NCBI RefSeq assembly: GCF_000620645.1
Contig: NZ_JIAV01000020.1
Coordinates: forward strand, 186,001 to 250,000
Direction: 5' to 3'
DNA from: Nocardioides sp. URHA0032
Lineage (GTDB): Bacteria; Actinomycetota; Actinomycetes; Propionibacteriales; Nocardioidaceae
DNA length: 64,000 nucleotides
Every line of letters starts with the position of its first letter. Within the stretch, counting starts at the first letter, position 1. Shown in pieces: positions 16,237 to 27,464 of the stretch. Made by a program: the position numbers and the translations under genes. The notes below the pieces were generated by a model. The model saw only the letters and a list, made by a program, of their open reading frames with translations, did no database searches and was not told the origin of the DNA.

Positions 16237-16301
16237 CCGGAGAAACCCGACGGACACGCCGAGGCCCCACGGCGTGTCCGTCGGGTTTCAGCGGACAAGT
16301 A
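16213..16301. repeat. Dispersed double-hairpin element, copy 1
   Basis: An element of about 88 bp starting GACACGTCGGGTTTCACC. It folds as two hairpins: GTCGGGTTTC (16218-16228) against GAAACCCGAC (16242-16251), then GACGGACACGCC against GGCGTGTCCGTC (to 16282), followed by another CGGGTTTC. A closely similar copy is at 39646-39733. Here it overlaps the 3' end of tatD, giving its last codons and TGA. The rest of 16302-16363 holds no gene. Confidence 0.8.
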
Positions 16302-16363
16302 CGTCGCACATGTGACGGAAGATGCCAGTGAGGCCGGTGAGGCCGCCGCAGACAACAGGAAGC

Positions 16364-17611
16364 TCAGCGCGCCTCCGCGAGTACGGCGTCGCGGTCCTCG
16401 GGCAGCACGAAGCCGGCGGCGATGGCCGCGTCGGTGGCCGCGGTGTAGGCGGCGAGGTACTCCTCGTGCGACGACCAGATCGAGCGCGGCAGCGGCCGGG
16501 TGCTTCCGAACAGCCAGCAGATCGGCGGCCCGCCGGGGGCGGCGAAGCCGGACACCAGGTCGGCGGGTGCGTCCACGACCGGCGTCCGGACGCCGCCGCG
16601 CGCGTTGCCGACCTCGTCGAGCACCAACGACTCGCCGGAGACCTCGAGCAGCGGGGCGGACGGCGCCGACGGCCCGCCGCGCGCCCACGACTCCAGCCGG
16701 CGCAGCGCCGCCCGCACGACGTACACCTGCTGCCCGCGGTTGACCGGCTCCGGGCAGCCGAGGAACGGCTCGTGCCGTCCGATCTGGAACTTGTCGGCAT
16801 GGGCCGTGCCCGCGACCTCCCAGGTCCGGAGCAGGTCGTCGTCGGGCTGCCGGCTGAGCACCGACCAGAGCGGCCCGAACAGGTCGGTCTCGGTCTGGAG
16901 CACGATGACCGGCGCCGTCAGGTCGCGGAAGAGCACCGGTCCGTGCTCGACGACGTCGTCGAGGCTGGCGCCGCGCCCGGGCACACAGGCCGGCAGCCCG
17001 GCGTGGTCGCGGCTGTGCACGAGGAACCCGTCGAACGGGTGCTCGCGCACCGTGTCGAGATAGCTGGTCAGCCCCATCGCCGACTGCGACTCGCCCACCG
17101 CGAGCACGCAGTCCGACCCGAGATCCGCGGCCAGGCCGCGTGCGACCTGCGTGTAGAGGTCCAGGCAGTACGCGTCCCCTGGATGCGACAAGCTGCCGTA
17201 GCGCTCCGGGTCGAGGGCCGTCAGGCCGCGCGCCTCGAGCCCGCTCTCGACCGCCGGCGGTCCGCCGTGGACGCCGTTGAACTGCGCCGACACCCCCGCC
17301 CACGTGTGTCCCCGGCGCACGATCTCCTCGGCGAGGTAGTTCCAGTCAGGAGTGGCGTCCTGACCGCCGCTGACATTGAGCCACTCCACCACCAGCGTGC
17401 CGCTGCCCTCGCCGGCCGGCCGGCGGAGCGCCACCCGGGTCGCGTACGCCGCGGGCGGGTGGCTGGCGTACGAGAGGGCCGTCCCCGAGGCGCGAAGCTC
17501 CTCCTCGACGTACCCGCGCGCCGGAAGGTCTGGACCGGCGACCGGCGGGACCAGCGCGACGCCGTTCCCGCAGGTCAGCGCCGAGAAGTCGGCGCGAGCG
17601 GGTGCGGTCAC
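16364..17611 (-). CDS. Alpha/beta hydrolase domain-containing protein (Abhydrolase_10-like)
   Basis: 415 residues, no signal peptide. Pattern of the large bacterial alpha/beta-hydrolase-domain family: TLVVEWLNVSGGQDATPDW (about residues 71-89), HTWAGVSAQFNGVHG, nucleophile elbow AVGESQSAMGLTSYL (about 171-185), HSRDHAGLP, TETDLFG for the acid and TAHADKFQIG for the catalytic His. Substrate unknown. Start GTG lies 6 nt after a TAAAGT box, so this start is favoured. Confidence 0.8.
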   Translation of the reverse strand: MTAPARADFSALTCGNGVALVPPVAGPDLPARGYVEEELRASGTALSYASHPPAAYATRVALRRPAGEGSGTLVVEWLNVSGGQDATPDWNYLAEEIVRRGHTWAGVSAQFNGVHGGPPAVESGLEARGLTALDPERYGSLSHPGDAYCLDLYTQVARGLAADLGSDCVLAVGESQSAMGLTSYLDTVREHPFDGFLVHSRDHAGLPACVPGRGASLDDVVEHGPVLFRDLTAPVIVLQTETDLFGPLWSVLSRQPDDDLLRTWEVAGTAHADKFQIGRHEPFLGCPEPVNRGQQVYVVRAALRRLESWARGGPSAPSAPLLEVSGESLVLDEVGNARGGVRTPVVDAPADLVSGFAAPGGPPICWLFGSTRPLPRSIWSSHEEYLAAYTAATDAAIAAGFVLPEDRDAVLAEAR

Positions 17612-19004
<1,393 letters not shown>

Positions 19005-19008
19005 CGGT

Positions 19009-19014
19009 TACCCT
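19009..19014 (+). promoter_or_regulatory. -10 box TACCCT of leaderless ksgA
   Basis: TACCCT ends 7 nt before the ksgA ATG (19022), immediately after the rpfB stop; no ribosome site lies between. Confidence 0.5.
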
Positions 19015-19021
19015 TCCGGAC

Positions 19022-19882
19022 ATGTCGACGTCCGCGGGCCCCCGTCTGCTGGGGCCCGCGGACGTTCGCGCGTTGGCGGCCCGTCTCGACCTGCGCCCGA
19101 CCAAGCAGCGCGGGCAGAACTTCGTCATCGACGCGAACACGGTCCGCCGCATCGTCCGCGAGTCCGGGGTCGGCCCGGACGACGTCGTCGTCGAGGTCGG
19201 CCCGGGCCTGGGCTCGCTGACCCTGGCCCTGCTCGAGGTCGCCGGGCGGGTGGTCGCGATCGAGGTCGACGACAAGCTCGCCGGCCTGCTGCCCGAGACG
19301 ATCGCCGACCACGCGCCGGCGCAGGCGAACCGCTTCGAGGTCGTGCTGGCCGACGCGATGCGCATCGAGGACGTGCCCGGCCCGCCGCCGACCGCCCTGG
19401 TGGCGAACCTGCCCTACAACGTCTCGGTCCCCGTGCTGCTCCACCTCCTCGCCCTCCTGCCCAGCCTCGAGCGCGGCCTGGTGATGGTGCAGTCCGAGGT
19501 GGCCGACCGGCTGGCCGCGCCGCCGGGCTCCAAGGTGTACGGCGTGCCGTCGGTCAAGGCCGCCTGGTACGCCGAGGTGCGCCGGGCCGGCGCCATCGGC
19601 CGCAACGTGTTCTGGCCCGCGCCGAACGTCGACTCCGGGCTGGTCGCCTGGACCCGGCGCGAGCCGCCGGCCACCAGCGCGACCCGGCAGGAGGTGTTCG
19701 CGGTCGTCGACGCGGCGTTCGCGCACCGTCGCAAGGCGCTGCGCGGCGTGCTCCGCTCGCTCGCGTCCGGCGAGGCGGTCGACGCCGCGCTCGCGGCAGC
19801 CGGCATCGACCCGCTCGCGCGGGGCGAGTCGCTCGCGATCGACGACTTCGTGCGGATCGCGGAGGGGCTGACCGCCGCGTGA
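19022..19882 (+). CDS. rsmA: 16S rRNA dimethyladenosine transferase
   Basis: 286 residues (KsgA). SAM-site motifs: GQNFVID (about residues 31-37), [16 protein letters not shown] (about 56-71), [13 protein letters not shown] with the catalytic NLPY (about 129-132), and the C-terminal [16 protein letters not shown] helix typical of the family. It dimethylates A1518 and A1519 late in 30S assembly. Its stop overlaps the ispE GTG start by 4 bp. Confidence 0.93.
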   Translation: MSTSAGPRLLGPADVRALAARLDLRPTKQRGQNFVIDANTVRRIVRESGVGPDDVVVEVGPGLGSLTLALLEVAGRVVAIEVDDKLAGLLPETIADHAPAQANRFEVVLADAMRIEDVPGPPPTALVANLPYNVSVPVLLHLLALLPSLERGLVMVQSEVADRLAAPPGSKVYGVPSVKAAWYAEVRRAGAIGRNVFWPAPNVDSGLVAWTRREPPATSATRQEVFAVVDAAFAHRRKALRGVLRSLASGEAVDAALAAAGIDPLARGESLAIDDFVRIAEGLTAA

Positions 19883-20787
19883 ACGAGCTGACGGTCCGCG
19901 CGCCCGCGAAGGTCAACCTGCACCTCGGGGTCGGCGCCCCCCGCGAGGACGGCTACCACCCGCTGGTCACCGTCTACCAGGCGGTCGGGCTGTACGACGA
20001 CCTCACCGCCCGCGCGGCGCCCGGCTGGGCGCTCGCGGTCGGCGTGCCCGACTGGATGGACGCGGCCGCCGTACCGACGGCGGGGGAGAACATCGTCGAC
20101 CGGGCCGCGGACCTGCTCGCCGCGCACCACGGCATCGAGCGCACCGGCGAGCTGCACATCGCGAAGGCGATCCCCGTCGCCGGCGGGATGGCCGGAGGCT
20201 CCGCCGACGCCGCGGCCGCCCTCGTCGCGCTGGACCGGCTGTGGGAGGTGCGCACCTCCGACGAGGACCTGCTCGCGCTGGCCGCGCAGCTCGGCAGCGA
20301 CGTGCCGTTCGCGCTGCTCGGCGGGACCGCGCTCGGCACCGGCCGCGGCGAGCTCGTCGACGCGGTCGAGGACCGCGGCACCTGGTGGTGGGTGGTCGTG
20401 CCCGCCGAGGTCGGCACGTCGACGCCGGAGGTGTACCGGCACTTCGACCGGATGTTCCCCGACGCGCCCACGGAGCCGGTGCCTGCCGACGCGTTGCTGA
20501 CCGCGATCGCCGAGGGCGACACCTGGGCGCTCGCCGACGCGCTGCACAACGACCTGGAGGCCGCCGCCATCGACCTGCGCCCCGAGCTCGGCACGCTGAT
20601 CGAGGCGGGGGAGGAGGCCGGGGCGCTCCGCGGCATCGTCTCCGGCTCCGGGCCGACCTGCGTGTTCCTCTGCGGGTCCGCCGACCACGCCCGATCCCTG
20701 GCCGCGGACCTCCAGGGCAGCGGCCACCCCGTCGTCCTCGCCGCCAACGGCCCGGTCGCCGGCGCCCACCTGGTGTCCTATGCCTAG
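19879..20787 (+). CDS. ispE: 4-diphosphocytidyl-2-C-methyl-D-erythritol kinase
   Basis: 302 residues, a GHMP kinase of the MEP isoprenoid pathway. [10 protein letters not shown] near residue 9, [21 protein letters not shown] as the ATP loop (about 96-116), [19 protein letters not shown] (about 138-156) and the C-terminal [11 protein letters not shown] are all present. The order ksgA-ispE is common in actinobacteria. The next gene, an ABC-F protein, begins 7 bp after its stop, so the block is probably one operon from ksgA. Confidence 0.93.
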   Translation: MNELTVRAPAKVNLHLGVGAPREDGYHPLVTVYQAVGLYDDLTARAAPGWALAVGVPDWMDAAAVPTAGENIVDRAADLLAAHHGIERTGELHIAKAIPVAGGMAGGSADAAAALVALDRLWEVRTSDEDLLALAAQLGSDVPFALLGGTALGTGRGELVDAVEDRGTWWWVVVPAEVGTSTPEVYRHFDRMFPDAPTEPVPADALLTAIAEGDTWALADALHNDLEAAAIDLRPELGTLIEAGEEAGALRGIVSGSGPTCVFLCGSADHARSLAADLQGSGHPVVLAANGPVAGAHLVSYA

Positions 20788-20793
20788 GGGGCC

Positions 20794-22578
<1,785 letters not shown>

Positions 22579-22579
22579 G

Positions 22580-23068
22580 TCAGCCGGCGAACGGCGACAA
22601 CAGGGTCCGCAGCAGGCCGGCCAGGCGGGTGCGGTCGCGGTCCGGCAGGCCGGCGAGGAACCCCTGCTCGGCCGCGAGCAGCTCCTCGAAGGCGCGGTCG
22701 ACGGTCGTCCGCCCCTCGGGGGTGAGCCGCACGAGCACGCCGCGGCGGTCGTGCGGGTCGGGCAGTCGCTCGACCAGGCCGCGGGCGGCGAGCCGGTCCA
22801 CCCGGTTGGTCATCGTGCCGCTGGTCACGAGGGTCTCGCGCAGCAGCCGGCCCGGTGAGAGCTCGTACGGCGCGCCGGCCCGGCGCAGCGCGGCCAGCAC
22901 GTCGAACTCCCACGACTCCACCCGCGCGGCCGTGAACGCGTCGCGGCGGGCCAGGTCCAGGTGCCGGGACAGCCGGCCGATCCGGCTGAACACCTCGACG
23001 GGCGCGAGGTCGAGGTCGGGGCGCTCGCGCGCCCACGCCTCGACCAGCTCGTCGACCTCGTCCCGCAT
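22580..23068 (-). CDS. MarR family transcriptional regulator
   Basis: 162 residues. Winged helix-turn-helix with LRETLVTSGTMTNRVDRLAARGLVERLPDPHDRRGVLVRLT-type layout (about residues 78-118; DRRG wing conserved). ATG 23068 is 6 nt after TACGCT (23075-23080). A 16-bp palindrome at 23096-23111 lies at the -35 position of this gene and contains the TTGACA of the divergent methyltransferase gene, so the protein probably represses both itself and its neighbour. Its 3' end is 2 bp from the ABC-F stop. Confidence 0.88.
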   Translation of the reverse strand: MRDEVDELVEAWARERPDLDLAPVEVFSRIGRLSRHLDLARRDAFTAARVESWEFDVLAALRRAGAPYELSPGRLLRETLVTSGTMTNRVDRLAARGLVERLPDPHDRRGVLVRLTPEGRTTVDRAFEELLAAEQGFLAGLPDRDRTRLAGLLRTLLSPFAG

Positions 23069-23074
23069 GGCGGC

Positions 23075-23080
23075 AGCGTA
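23075..23080 (-). promoter_or_regulatory. -10 box TACGCT of leaderless marR
   Basis: TACGCT on the minus strand, 6 nt before the ATG at 23068. Confidence 0.55.
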
Positions 23081-23095
23081 GCGGATCCGTCGAGA

Positions 23096-23111
23096 ATCTT
23101 GACATCAAGAT
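23096..23111. promoter_or_regulatory. MarR-type palindromic operator ATCTTGACATCAAGAT
   Basis: A perfect 16-bp palindrome between divergent marR and the methyltransferase gene. It contains TTGACA (23099-23104), which is 17 bp from GACGAT (23122-23127), itself 6 nt from the methyltransferase ATG. On the other strand it covers the -35 region of marR. Binding would block both promoters. Confidence 0.75.
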
Positions 23112-23133
23112 AAATCGGACGGACGATGCTGCC

Positions 23134-23904
23134 ATGAGCCACACCTGGGACCCCGAGCGCTACCTGGCCTTCGCCGACGAGCGGGGCCGCCCGTTCGTGG
23201 AGCTGGTGGCGCGGATCGGCGCCGCCGCGCCGCGCACCGTCGTCGACCTGGGCTGCGGACCCGGCAACCTGACCGCCCTGCTCGCGGACCGCTGGCCGGA
23301 CGCCGAGCTCGCGGGCCTGGACTCCAGCCCCGAGATGATCGAGAAGGCCCGGGCGACCGGCGCGCGGGTGGGGTTCGACGTCGCCGACCTGCGCGACTGG
23401 GTGCCGTCCGCGCCCGTCGACGTCCTGGTGTCCAACGCGACCCTCCAGTGGGTGCCCGGCCACCTGGGGCTGCTGCCGCGGCTGGTGTCCGCGGTCGCGC
23501 CGGGGGGCTGGCTCGCCTTCCAGGTGCCGGGCAACTTCGACGAGCCGAGCCACACGATCCGCACCGAGCTGGCCGCGGAGGAGCCGTACGCCGCGCACAC
23601 CGGCGGCGCCGCCGTGCCCTCGAGCCACGACCCCGCCGTCTACCTCGACGCGCTGGCCGGCCTCGGCTGCGCGGTCGACGCGTGGGAGACGACGTACCTC
23701 CACGTGCTCACCGGCCCGGACCCGGTCTTCACCTGGGTCTCCGGCACCGGCGCGCGGCCGACCCTCCAGGCGCTGCCCGAGGACCTGCGGCCGGCGTTCG
23801 AGACGGAGTTCCGGCGCCGGCTGGCCGCGGCGTACCCGCAGCAGGAGTACGGCGTCGTGCTGCCGTTCCGCCGGATCTTCGTCGTCGCGCAGGTGCCGGC
23901 ATGA
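23134..23904 (+). CDS. tam: Trans-aconitate 2-methyltransferase-like SAM methyltransferase
   Basis: 256 residues. SAM site VVDLGCGPGNLTALLADRWP (about residues 36-55), acidic strand-2 residue in AGLDSSPEMIEKA, and SNATLQWVPGHLGLLPRLV (about 94-112) as in Tam enzymes. The C-terminal part with GTGARPTLQALPEDLRP and YGVVLPFRRIFVVA also follows Tam. It would methylate trans-aconitate, a dead-end by-product of aconitase, though related substrates are possible. Controlled with marR from a shared operator; co-translated with the VOC gene. Confidence 0.85.
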   Translation: MSHTWDPERYLAFADERGRPFVELVARIGAAAPRTVVDLGCGPGNLTALLADRWPDAELAGLDSSPEMIEKARATGARVGFDVADLRDWVPSAPVDVLVSNATLQWVPGHLGLLPRLVSAVAPGGWLAFQVPGNFDEPSHTIRTELAAEEPYAAHTGGAAVPSSHDPAVYLDALAGLGCAVDAWETTYLHVLTGPDPVFTWVSGTGARPTLQALPEDLRPAFETEFRRRLAAAYPQQEYGVVLPFRRIFVVAQVPA

Positions 23905-24263
23905 AGCTCCACCACGTCCAGCTGGCCTGCCCGCCCGGCGGCGAGGACGGCGCCCGGCGGTTCTGGGCCGAGGGCCTGGGCATGACCGAGGTCGACAAGC
24001 CGGTCGCGCTGGCCGGTCGCGGTGGCTGCTGGTTCCGCGCCGGGAGCGCGGAGGTCCACATCGGCGTCGAGGAGCCGTTCGCGCCCGCGCGCAAGGCCCA
24101 CCCGGCGCTGCTGGTCGAGGACCTGGACGCGGTCGCCGCGCGGTTGGCGGCGCTCGGGTTCGACGTCGACCGGCGCGAGCGGCACACGTTCCCCGGGTTC
24201 GAGCGGTGCCACGTGCTCGACGCGCACGGCAACCGCGTCGAGCTGCTCGAATCGGCTTCCTGA
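23901..24263 (+). CDS. VOC (glyoxalase) family protein
   Basis: 120 residues, one vicinal-oxygen-chelate unit: HHVQLACPPGGEDGARRFW at the start, a central GGCWFRAGSAEVHIGVEEPF and a final CHVLDAHGNRVELLE with the metal-ligand Glu. Candidate metal ligands are His4/5, His in EVHIG and Glu near the end. Overlaps the tam stop by 4 bp (ATGA), so both respond to the MarR switch. The reaction is unknown. Confidence 0.85.
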   Translation: MKLHHVQLACPPGGEDGARRFWAEGLGMTEVDKPVALAGRGGCWFRAGSAEVHIGVEEPFAPARKAHPALLVEDLDAVAARLAALGFDVDRRERHTFPGFERCHVLDAHGNRVELLESAS

Positions 24264-24329
24264 GCGGCGCCGCCGCGCCAGCGTCGGGCCGTCTCCGGTC
24301 AGGGGGCAGCCGAGCCCCGGAGGGTCCCC

Positions 24330-26663
24330 ATGTCTTCTGCCCCGACGTCGACCCGGCTGCTGGTCGCCGGCCTGTCCCTGGCGCTCGGCGCCGCCGTCGG
24401 TCCGCCCGCGGCGACCGCCGGTGACCCCGCCCGCCCCGGCCACGCGGCGTACCGCGACCAGGTGCGCGCGCTGATGGATCACATGACCCTCCGGCAGAAG
24501 GTCGGGCAGCTGTTCGTCATCGAGGTGGCCGGTCGCGACGCCACCCTGGTGAGCGACGCGGCGATGGCCGTCAACCAGCAGCTGTACGGCGTCGACACGC
24601 CCGCCCAGGTGATCGCCAAGTACCGCCCGGGCGGCGTCATCTACTACACGACCCGCAACAGCGACGACAACATCGGCGACCCCGCGCAGGTAACCACCCT
24701 GTCCAACGGCCTCCAGACCGCCGCGCTCGCGCAGCCGCGGCACGTCCCGCTCCAGATCTCGGTCGACCAGGAGGGCGGCTCGCTGGTCGCCCGGTTCGGC
24801 GCGCCCGCGACCCAGCTGCCCGGCAACATGGCACTCGGCGCGGGCCGGTCGGCGATCGACGCCCGGCGGTCGGCGAAGGTCATCGGCGCCGAGCTGGCCG
24901 CGGTCGGGGTGACCCAGGACTACGCACCGGTCTCCGACGTCAACATCAACCCGAACAACCCCGTGATCGGGATCCGCTCCATCGGTGGCGACCCCGGCCT
25001 GGTGTCAGACCTGGCGGCGGCGCAGGTCAAGGGCTACCACGCCGGCGGGGTCTCCGCGGTCGCGAAGCACTTCCCGGGGCACGGCGACACCGGAGTGAAC
25101 AGCCACTTCGGGCTGCCCGAGGTGACCAACACCCTGGCGCAGATCCACCAGATCGACCTGCCGCCGTTCGAGGCGGACATCGCCGCCGGCGTCGACACGA
25201 TCATGACCGCGCACGTCGTGATGCCGGCGATCGACCCGGGCGTGCCGGCGACGATGTCGCACCGGGTCCTCACCGGGCTGCTGCGCCACGAGCTCGGGTT
25301 CGACGGGCTGATCGTCACCGACGCCCTCGACATGGCGGGCGCGACCGCGACGTACCCGCCCGACGTGGCGCCGGTGAAGGCGATCCTCGCCGGCGCCGAC
25401 CAGCTGCTGGTCCCGCCGCAGATGGACACGGCGTACGCCGGGGTCCTCGCCGTCGCCCGCAGTGGCCAGATCAGCACGCACCGCCTCGACGCGTCGGTGT
25501 ACCGGATCCTGCTGCACAAGTTCCGGCGCGGGCTCTTCGCGGACCCGTTCGTCGACCCGGTCACGGCGCCCGACGTCATGGGCGCGCCCGCGCACCTCGC
25601 CGTCGCCCAGGCGATCACGGACCGCACCACCACGCTGGTCAAGAACGACGCCGGGCTGCTGCCGCTCGCCACCGGCCCGCGCGACGTGCTGGTCACCGGC
25701 TGGGGCGTGACCACGACCGCGACGATGGCGACCTCGCTCGCCGCGCGCGGTGCGACCACGCAGGTCCTCCAGACCGGCGCCACCCCGGCGAAGGCCGACA
25801 TCGACGACGCGGTGGCGGCCGCGCGGGACGCCGACCTGGTCGTCGTGTCGACCAACAACGCCTACAACGTGGACGCGACGACCGGCCAGCCGACGGCGGC
25901 CGCCGCTGCCCAGACCCAGCTCGTGCGGGCGCTGCTCGCGACCGGGACCCCGGTCGTGGTCGCCGCGATGCGCAACCCCTACGACGTCGCCTCGTTCCCC
26001 GCGGCGCCGACCGTGGTCGACACCTACGGCTACACCGCGGACCAGGTCGAGTCGCTGGTGCGGGTGCTCTTCGGGGAGGTGGACCCGGCCGGCCGGCTGC
26101 CGGTCACGATCCCCGGCCCGGACGGCACCGGCGAGCTGTTCGAGTTCGGCCACGGCCTGGCTACTGACCCGATCAAGTTACCGGCCGGTAATGTGTCCGG
26201 CATGAGCCAGGTCCTCACCCTCTGGAACACGGCGAGCGGGCTGCCGATGGGCGGCCGGGTCTTCTCGCTGCTGTTCGCCCGGAAGGCGCCGTACTTCGCC
26301 ACGATCCGCCCGCGGTTCACGGTCCTCGAGCCGAACCACGTCGAGCTGGTGATCCCGAAGCGGCGCCGGGTCCACAACCACCTCGGGACCGTGCACGCGA
26401 TCGCGCTGTGCAACGGCCTCGAGGCCGCGATGGGCGCGCTCGCCGAGGCGAGCATCCCGCCCGACAGGCGGTGGATCCCGAAGGGGATGGAGGTCGCCTA
26501 CACGGCCAAGGCCACCGGCGACGTCACCTGCATCGCCGAGACCGCCGCGGAGCAGTGGACCTCGCCGGACCCCAACCTCCCGGTCCGCGTCCGCGGCGAG
26601 CTCGCGGACGGGACGCGGGTGATCGAGGGCGTCATCCGGCTGTGGGTCACGAGCCGCCGCTAG
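24330..26663 (+). CDS. Secreted GH3 beta-N-acetylhexosaminidase-like protein read in frame into a DUF4442 domain
   Basis: 777 residues as read. GGAGGG precedes the ATG. A signal peptide (about residues 1-30) is followed by a GH3 N-terminal barrel (LMDHMTLRQKVGQLF, DQEGG, KHFPGHGDT at 246-254 with the acid/base His, nucleophile Asp331 in VTDALDMAG) and a GH3 C-terminal domain ending FEFGHGLA at about 613. The frame then runs through a promoter-like stretch into a complete DUF4442 hotdog domain (about 625-777). GH3 proteins typically end FGHGLxY; with one more base at about 26160 the codons here would read GLAY-stop. A one-base deletion or sequencing error is therefore likely, making two genes. 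The GH3 part would trim peptidoglycan or chitin sugars outside the cell. Confidence 0.8.
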   Translation: MSSAPTSTRLLVAGLSLALGAAVGPPAATAGDPARPGHAAYRDQVRALMDHMTLRQKVGQLFVIEVAGRDATLVSDAAMAVNQQLYGVDTPAQVIAKYRPGGVIYYTTRNSDDNIGDPAQVTTLSNGLQTAALAQPRHVPLQISVDQEGGSLVARFGAPATQLPGNMALGAGRSAIDARRSAKVIGAELAAVGVTQDYAPVSDVNINPNNPVIGIRSIGGDPGLVSDLAAAQVKGYHAGGVSAVAKHFPGHGDTGVNSHFGLPEVTNTLAQIHQIDLPPFEADIAAGVDTIMTAHVVMPAIDPGVPATMSHRVLTGLLRHELGFDGLIVTDALDMAGATATYPPDVAPVKAILAGADQLLVPPQMDTAYAGVLAVARSGQISTHRLDASVYRILLHKFRRGLFADPFVDPVTAPDVMGAPAHLAVAQAITDRTTTLVKNDAGLLPLATGPRDVLVTGWGVTTTATMATSLAARGATTQVLQTGATPAKADIDDAVAAARDADLVVVSTNNAYNVDATTGQPTAAAAAQTQLVRALLATGTPVVVAAMRNPYDVASFPAAPTVVDTYGYTADQVESLVRVLFGEVDPAGRLPVTIPGPDGTGELFEFGHGLATDPIKLPAGNVSGMSQVLTLWNTASGLPMGGRVFSLLFARKAPYFATIRPRFTVLEPNHVELVIPKRRRVHNHLGTVHAIALCNGLEAAMGALAEASIPPDRRWIPKGMEVAYTAKATGDVTCIAETAAEQWTSPDPNLPVRVRGELADGTRVIEGVIRLWVTSRR
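26164..26194 (+). promoter_or_regulatory. Promoter with palindromic operator TTACCGGCCGGTAA
   Basis: CTGACC (26164-26169) and TAATGT (26189-26194) form a promoter with a 19-bp spacer, and TAATGT ends 7 nt before the ATG at 26202. A perfect 14-bp palindrome (26178-26191) overlaps the -10 box. A promoter and operator in the middle of the long frame argue that the DUF4442 part is an independent, regulated leaderless gene. The cognate regulator is not in the window as far as I can tell. Confidence 0.65.
26202..26663 (+). CDS. DUF4442 hotdog thioesterase-like protein (probable separate gene)
   Basis: 153 residues from the ATG at 26202, in the same frame as the GH3 sequence above and listed separately because it is probably its own gene. 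RPRFTVLEPNHVELVIPKRR, then NHLGTVHAIALCNGLEAAMG (about residues 62-81), follow the DUF4442 pattern, a YiiD/PaaI-like hotdog family thought to include acyl-CoA thioesterases. The leaderless promoter just upstream supports this start. The stop overlaps the convergent membrane-protein gene by 17 bp. Confidence 0.7.
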   Translation: MSQVLTLWNTASGLPMGGRVFSLLFARKAPYFATIRPRFTVLEPNHVELVIPKRRRVHNHLGTVHAIALCNGLEAAMGALAEASIPPDRRWIPKGMEVAYTAKATGDVTCIAETAAEQWTSPDPNLPVRVRGELADGTRVIEGVIRLWVTSRR

Positions 26664-27354
26664 TGCGGTCGCGCAGCCAGTGCCAGGCGAGCGCGCCGAT
26701 CCACAGCTCGTAGGCGAGGCTGCTCAGCGCCAGTACGGGGAACGCCGCGCCGGCCACCAGGGTCAGCGTGCCGGCGGCGCTCGCGATCGCGATCGCGACG
26801 CCGGTCCGCTGCAGCCACGGCGAGTCGCCGGCCAGCCGCAGCCCGAGCACCAGGGCGAGCAGCAGGAAGATGCGGGGGAGCGCCGAGAACGCGAGCGCGT
26901 ACGGCGCCGCCCCGTCCCACCCGGCGAGGATCCGGACGTCGGCGCCGGTCTCGGCGGTGTCGAGTGCGACGTCGTGCAGCACGCCGGCGAACGGCCAGAT
27001 CAACGTCAGCAGCGTGCCCGCGGCGACCGCGACGGTCGCCAGCACACCGGTCGCGTCGACCCGGCGGAGCCGCACGTCGATCGCGCCGAGGAAGCCGAGC
27101 AGCAGCACCCCGGCGAGCATGAAGACGTAGTTGCCGACCCGGTAGGTGTCGGCGGCGTCGAGGACGCGTTGTCCCCGCTCGAGCGCGGGATCGCCCGGCG
27201 AGCCGGCGTGGGGCAGGACGAAGATCGCCATGCACACCATCACGGCGAGCTGGCAGATCGTGGAGGCGACGCCGCACCAGGTGCTGATGCGGGTCACGTC
27301 GGGGCCGGCGACGGGGGTCTGCTCCCGGTCGCGCGGAGTGTCGAGAAGTGTCAT
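26647..27354 (-). CDS. Multi-pass membrane protein of unknown function
   Basis: 235 residues with about six predicted membrane helices (WCGVASTICQLAVMVCMAIF, NYVFMLAGVLLLGFLGAI, VLATVAVAAGTLLTLIWPFA, LAFSALPRIFLLLALVLGL, VAIAIASAAGTLTLVAGAAF and a last one before WHWLRDRT). No catalytic motif is recognised. ATG 27354 is chosen as the first start that does not reach into the divergent kinase gene. Its 3' end overlaps the DUF4442 sequence. Confidence 0.65.
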   Translation of the reverse strand: MTLLDTPRDREQTPVAGPDVTRISTWCGVASTICQLAVMVCMAIFVLPHAGSPGDPALERGQRVLDAADTYRVGNYVFMLAGVLLLGFLGAIDVRLRRVDATGVLATVAVAAGTLLTLIWPFAGVLHDVALDTAETGADVRILAGWDGAAPYALAFSALPRIFLLLALVLGLRLAGDSPWLQRTGVAIAIASAAGTLTLVAGAAFPVLALSSLAYELWIGALAWHWLRDRTSGGS

Positions 27355-27452
27355 GCCGGGACCGTACGAACGGCCGCTGTCCCGTCGCATCGACCGCTGG
27401 GCGGCTCTCCGGCTCAGCCCCAGGGCTGAGGACCGCGGGGTCCTTCGGGCCC

Positions 27453-27458
27453 TACGCT
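27453..27458 (+). promoter_or_regulatory. -10 box TACGCT of leaderless sensor kinase gene
   Basis: TACGCT ends 6 nt before the GTG at 27465; there is no ribosome site. Confidence 0.5.
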
Positions 27459-27464
27459 GCCCGC

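Noticed and set aside
23901..24263. Fusion of the Tam and VOC proteins
   Set aside because: The two frames differ; they overlap by 4 bp (ATGA), a normal coupling rather than a fusion.
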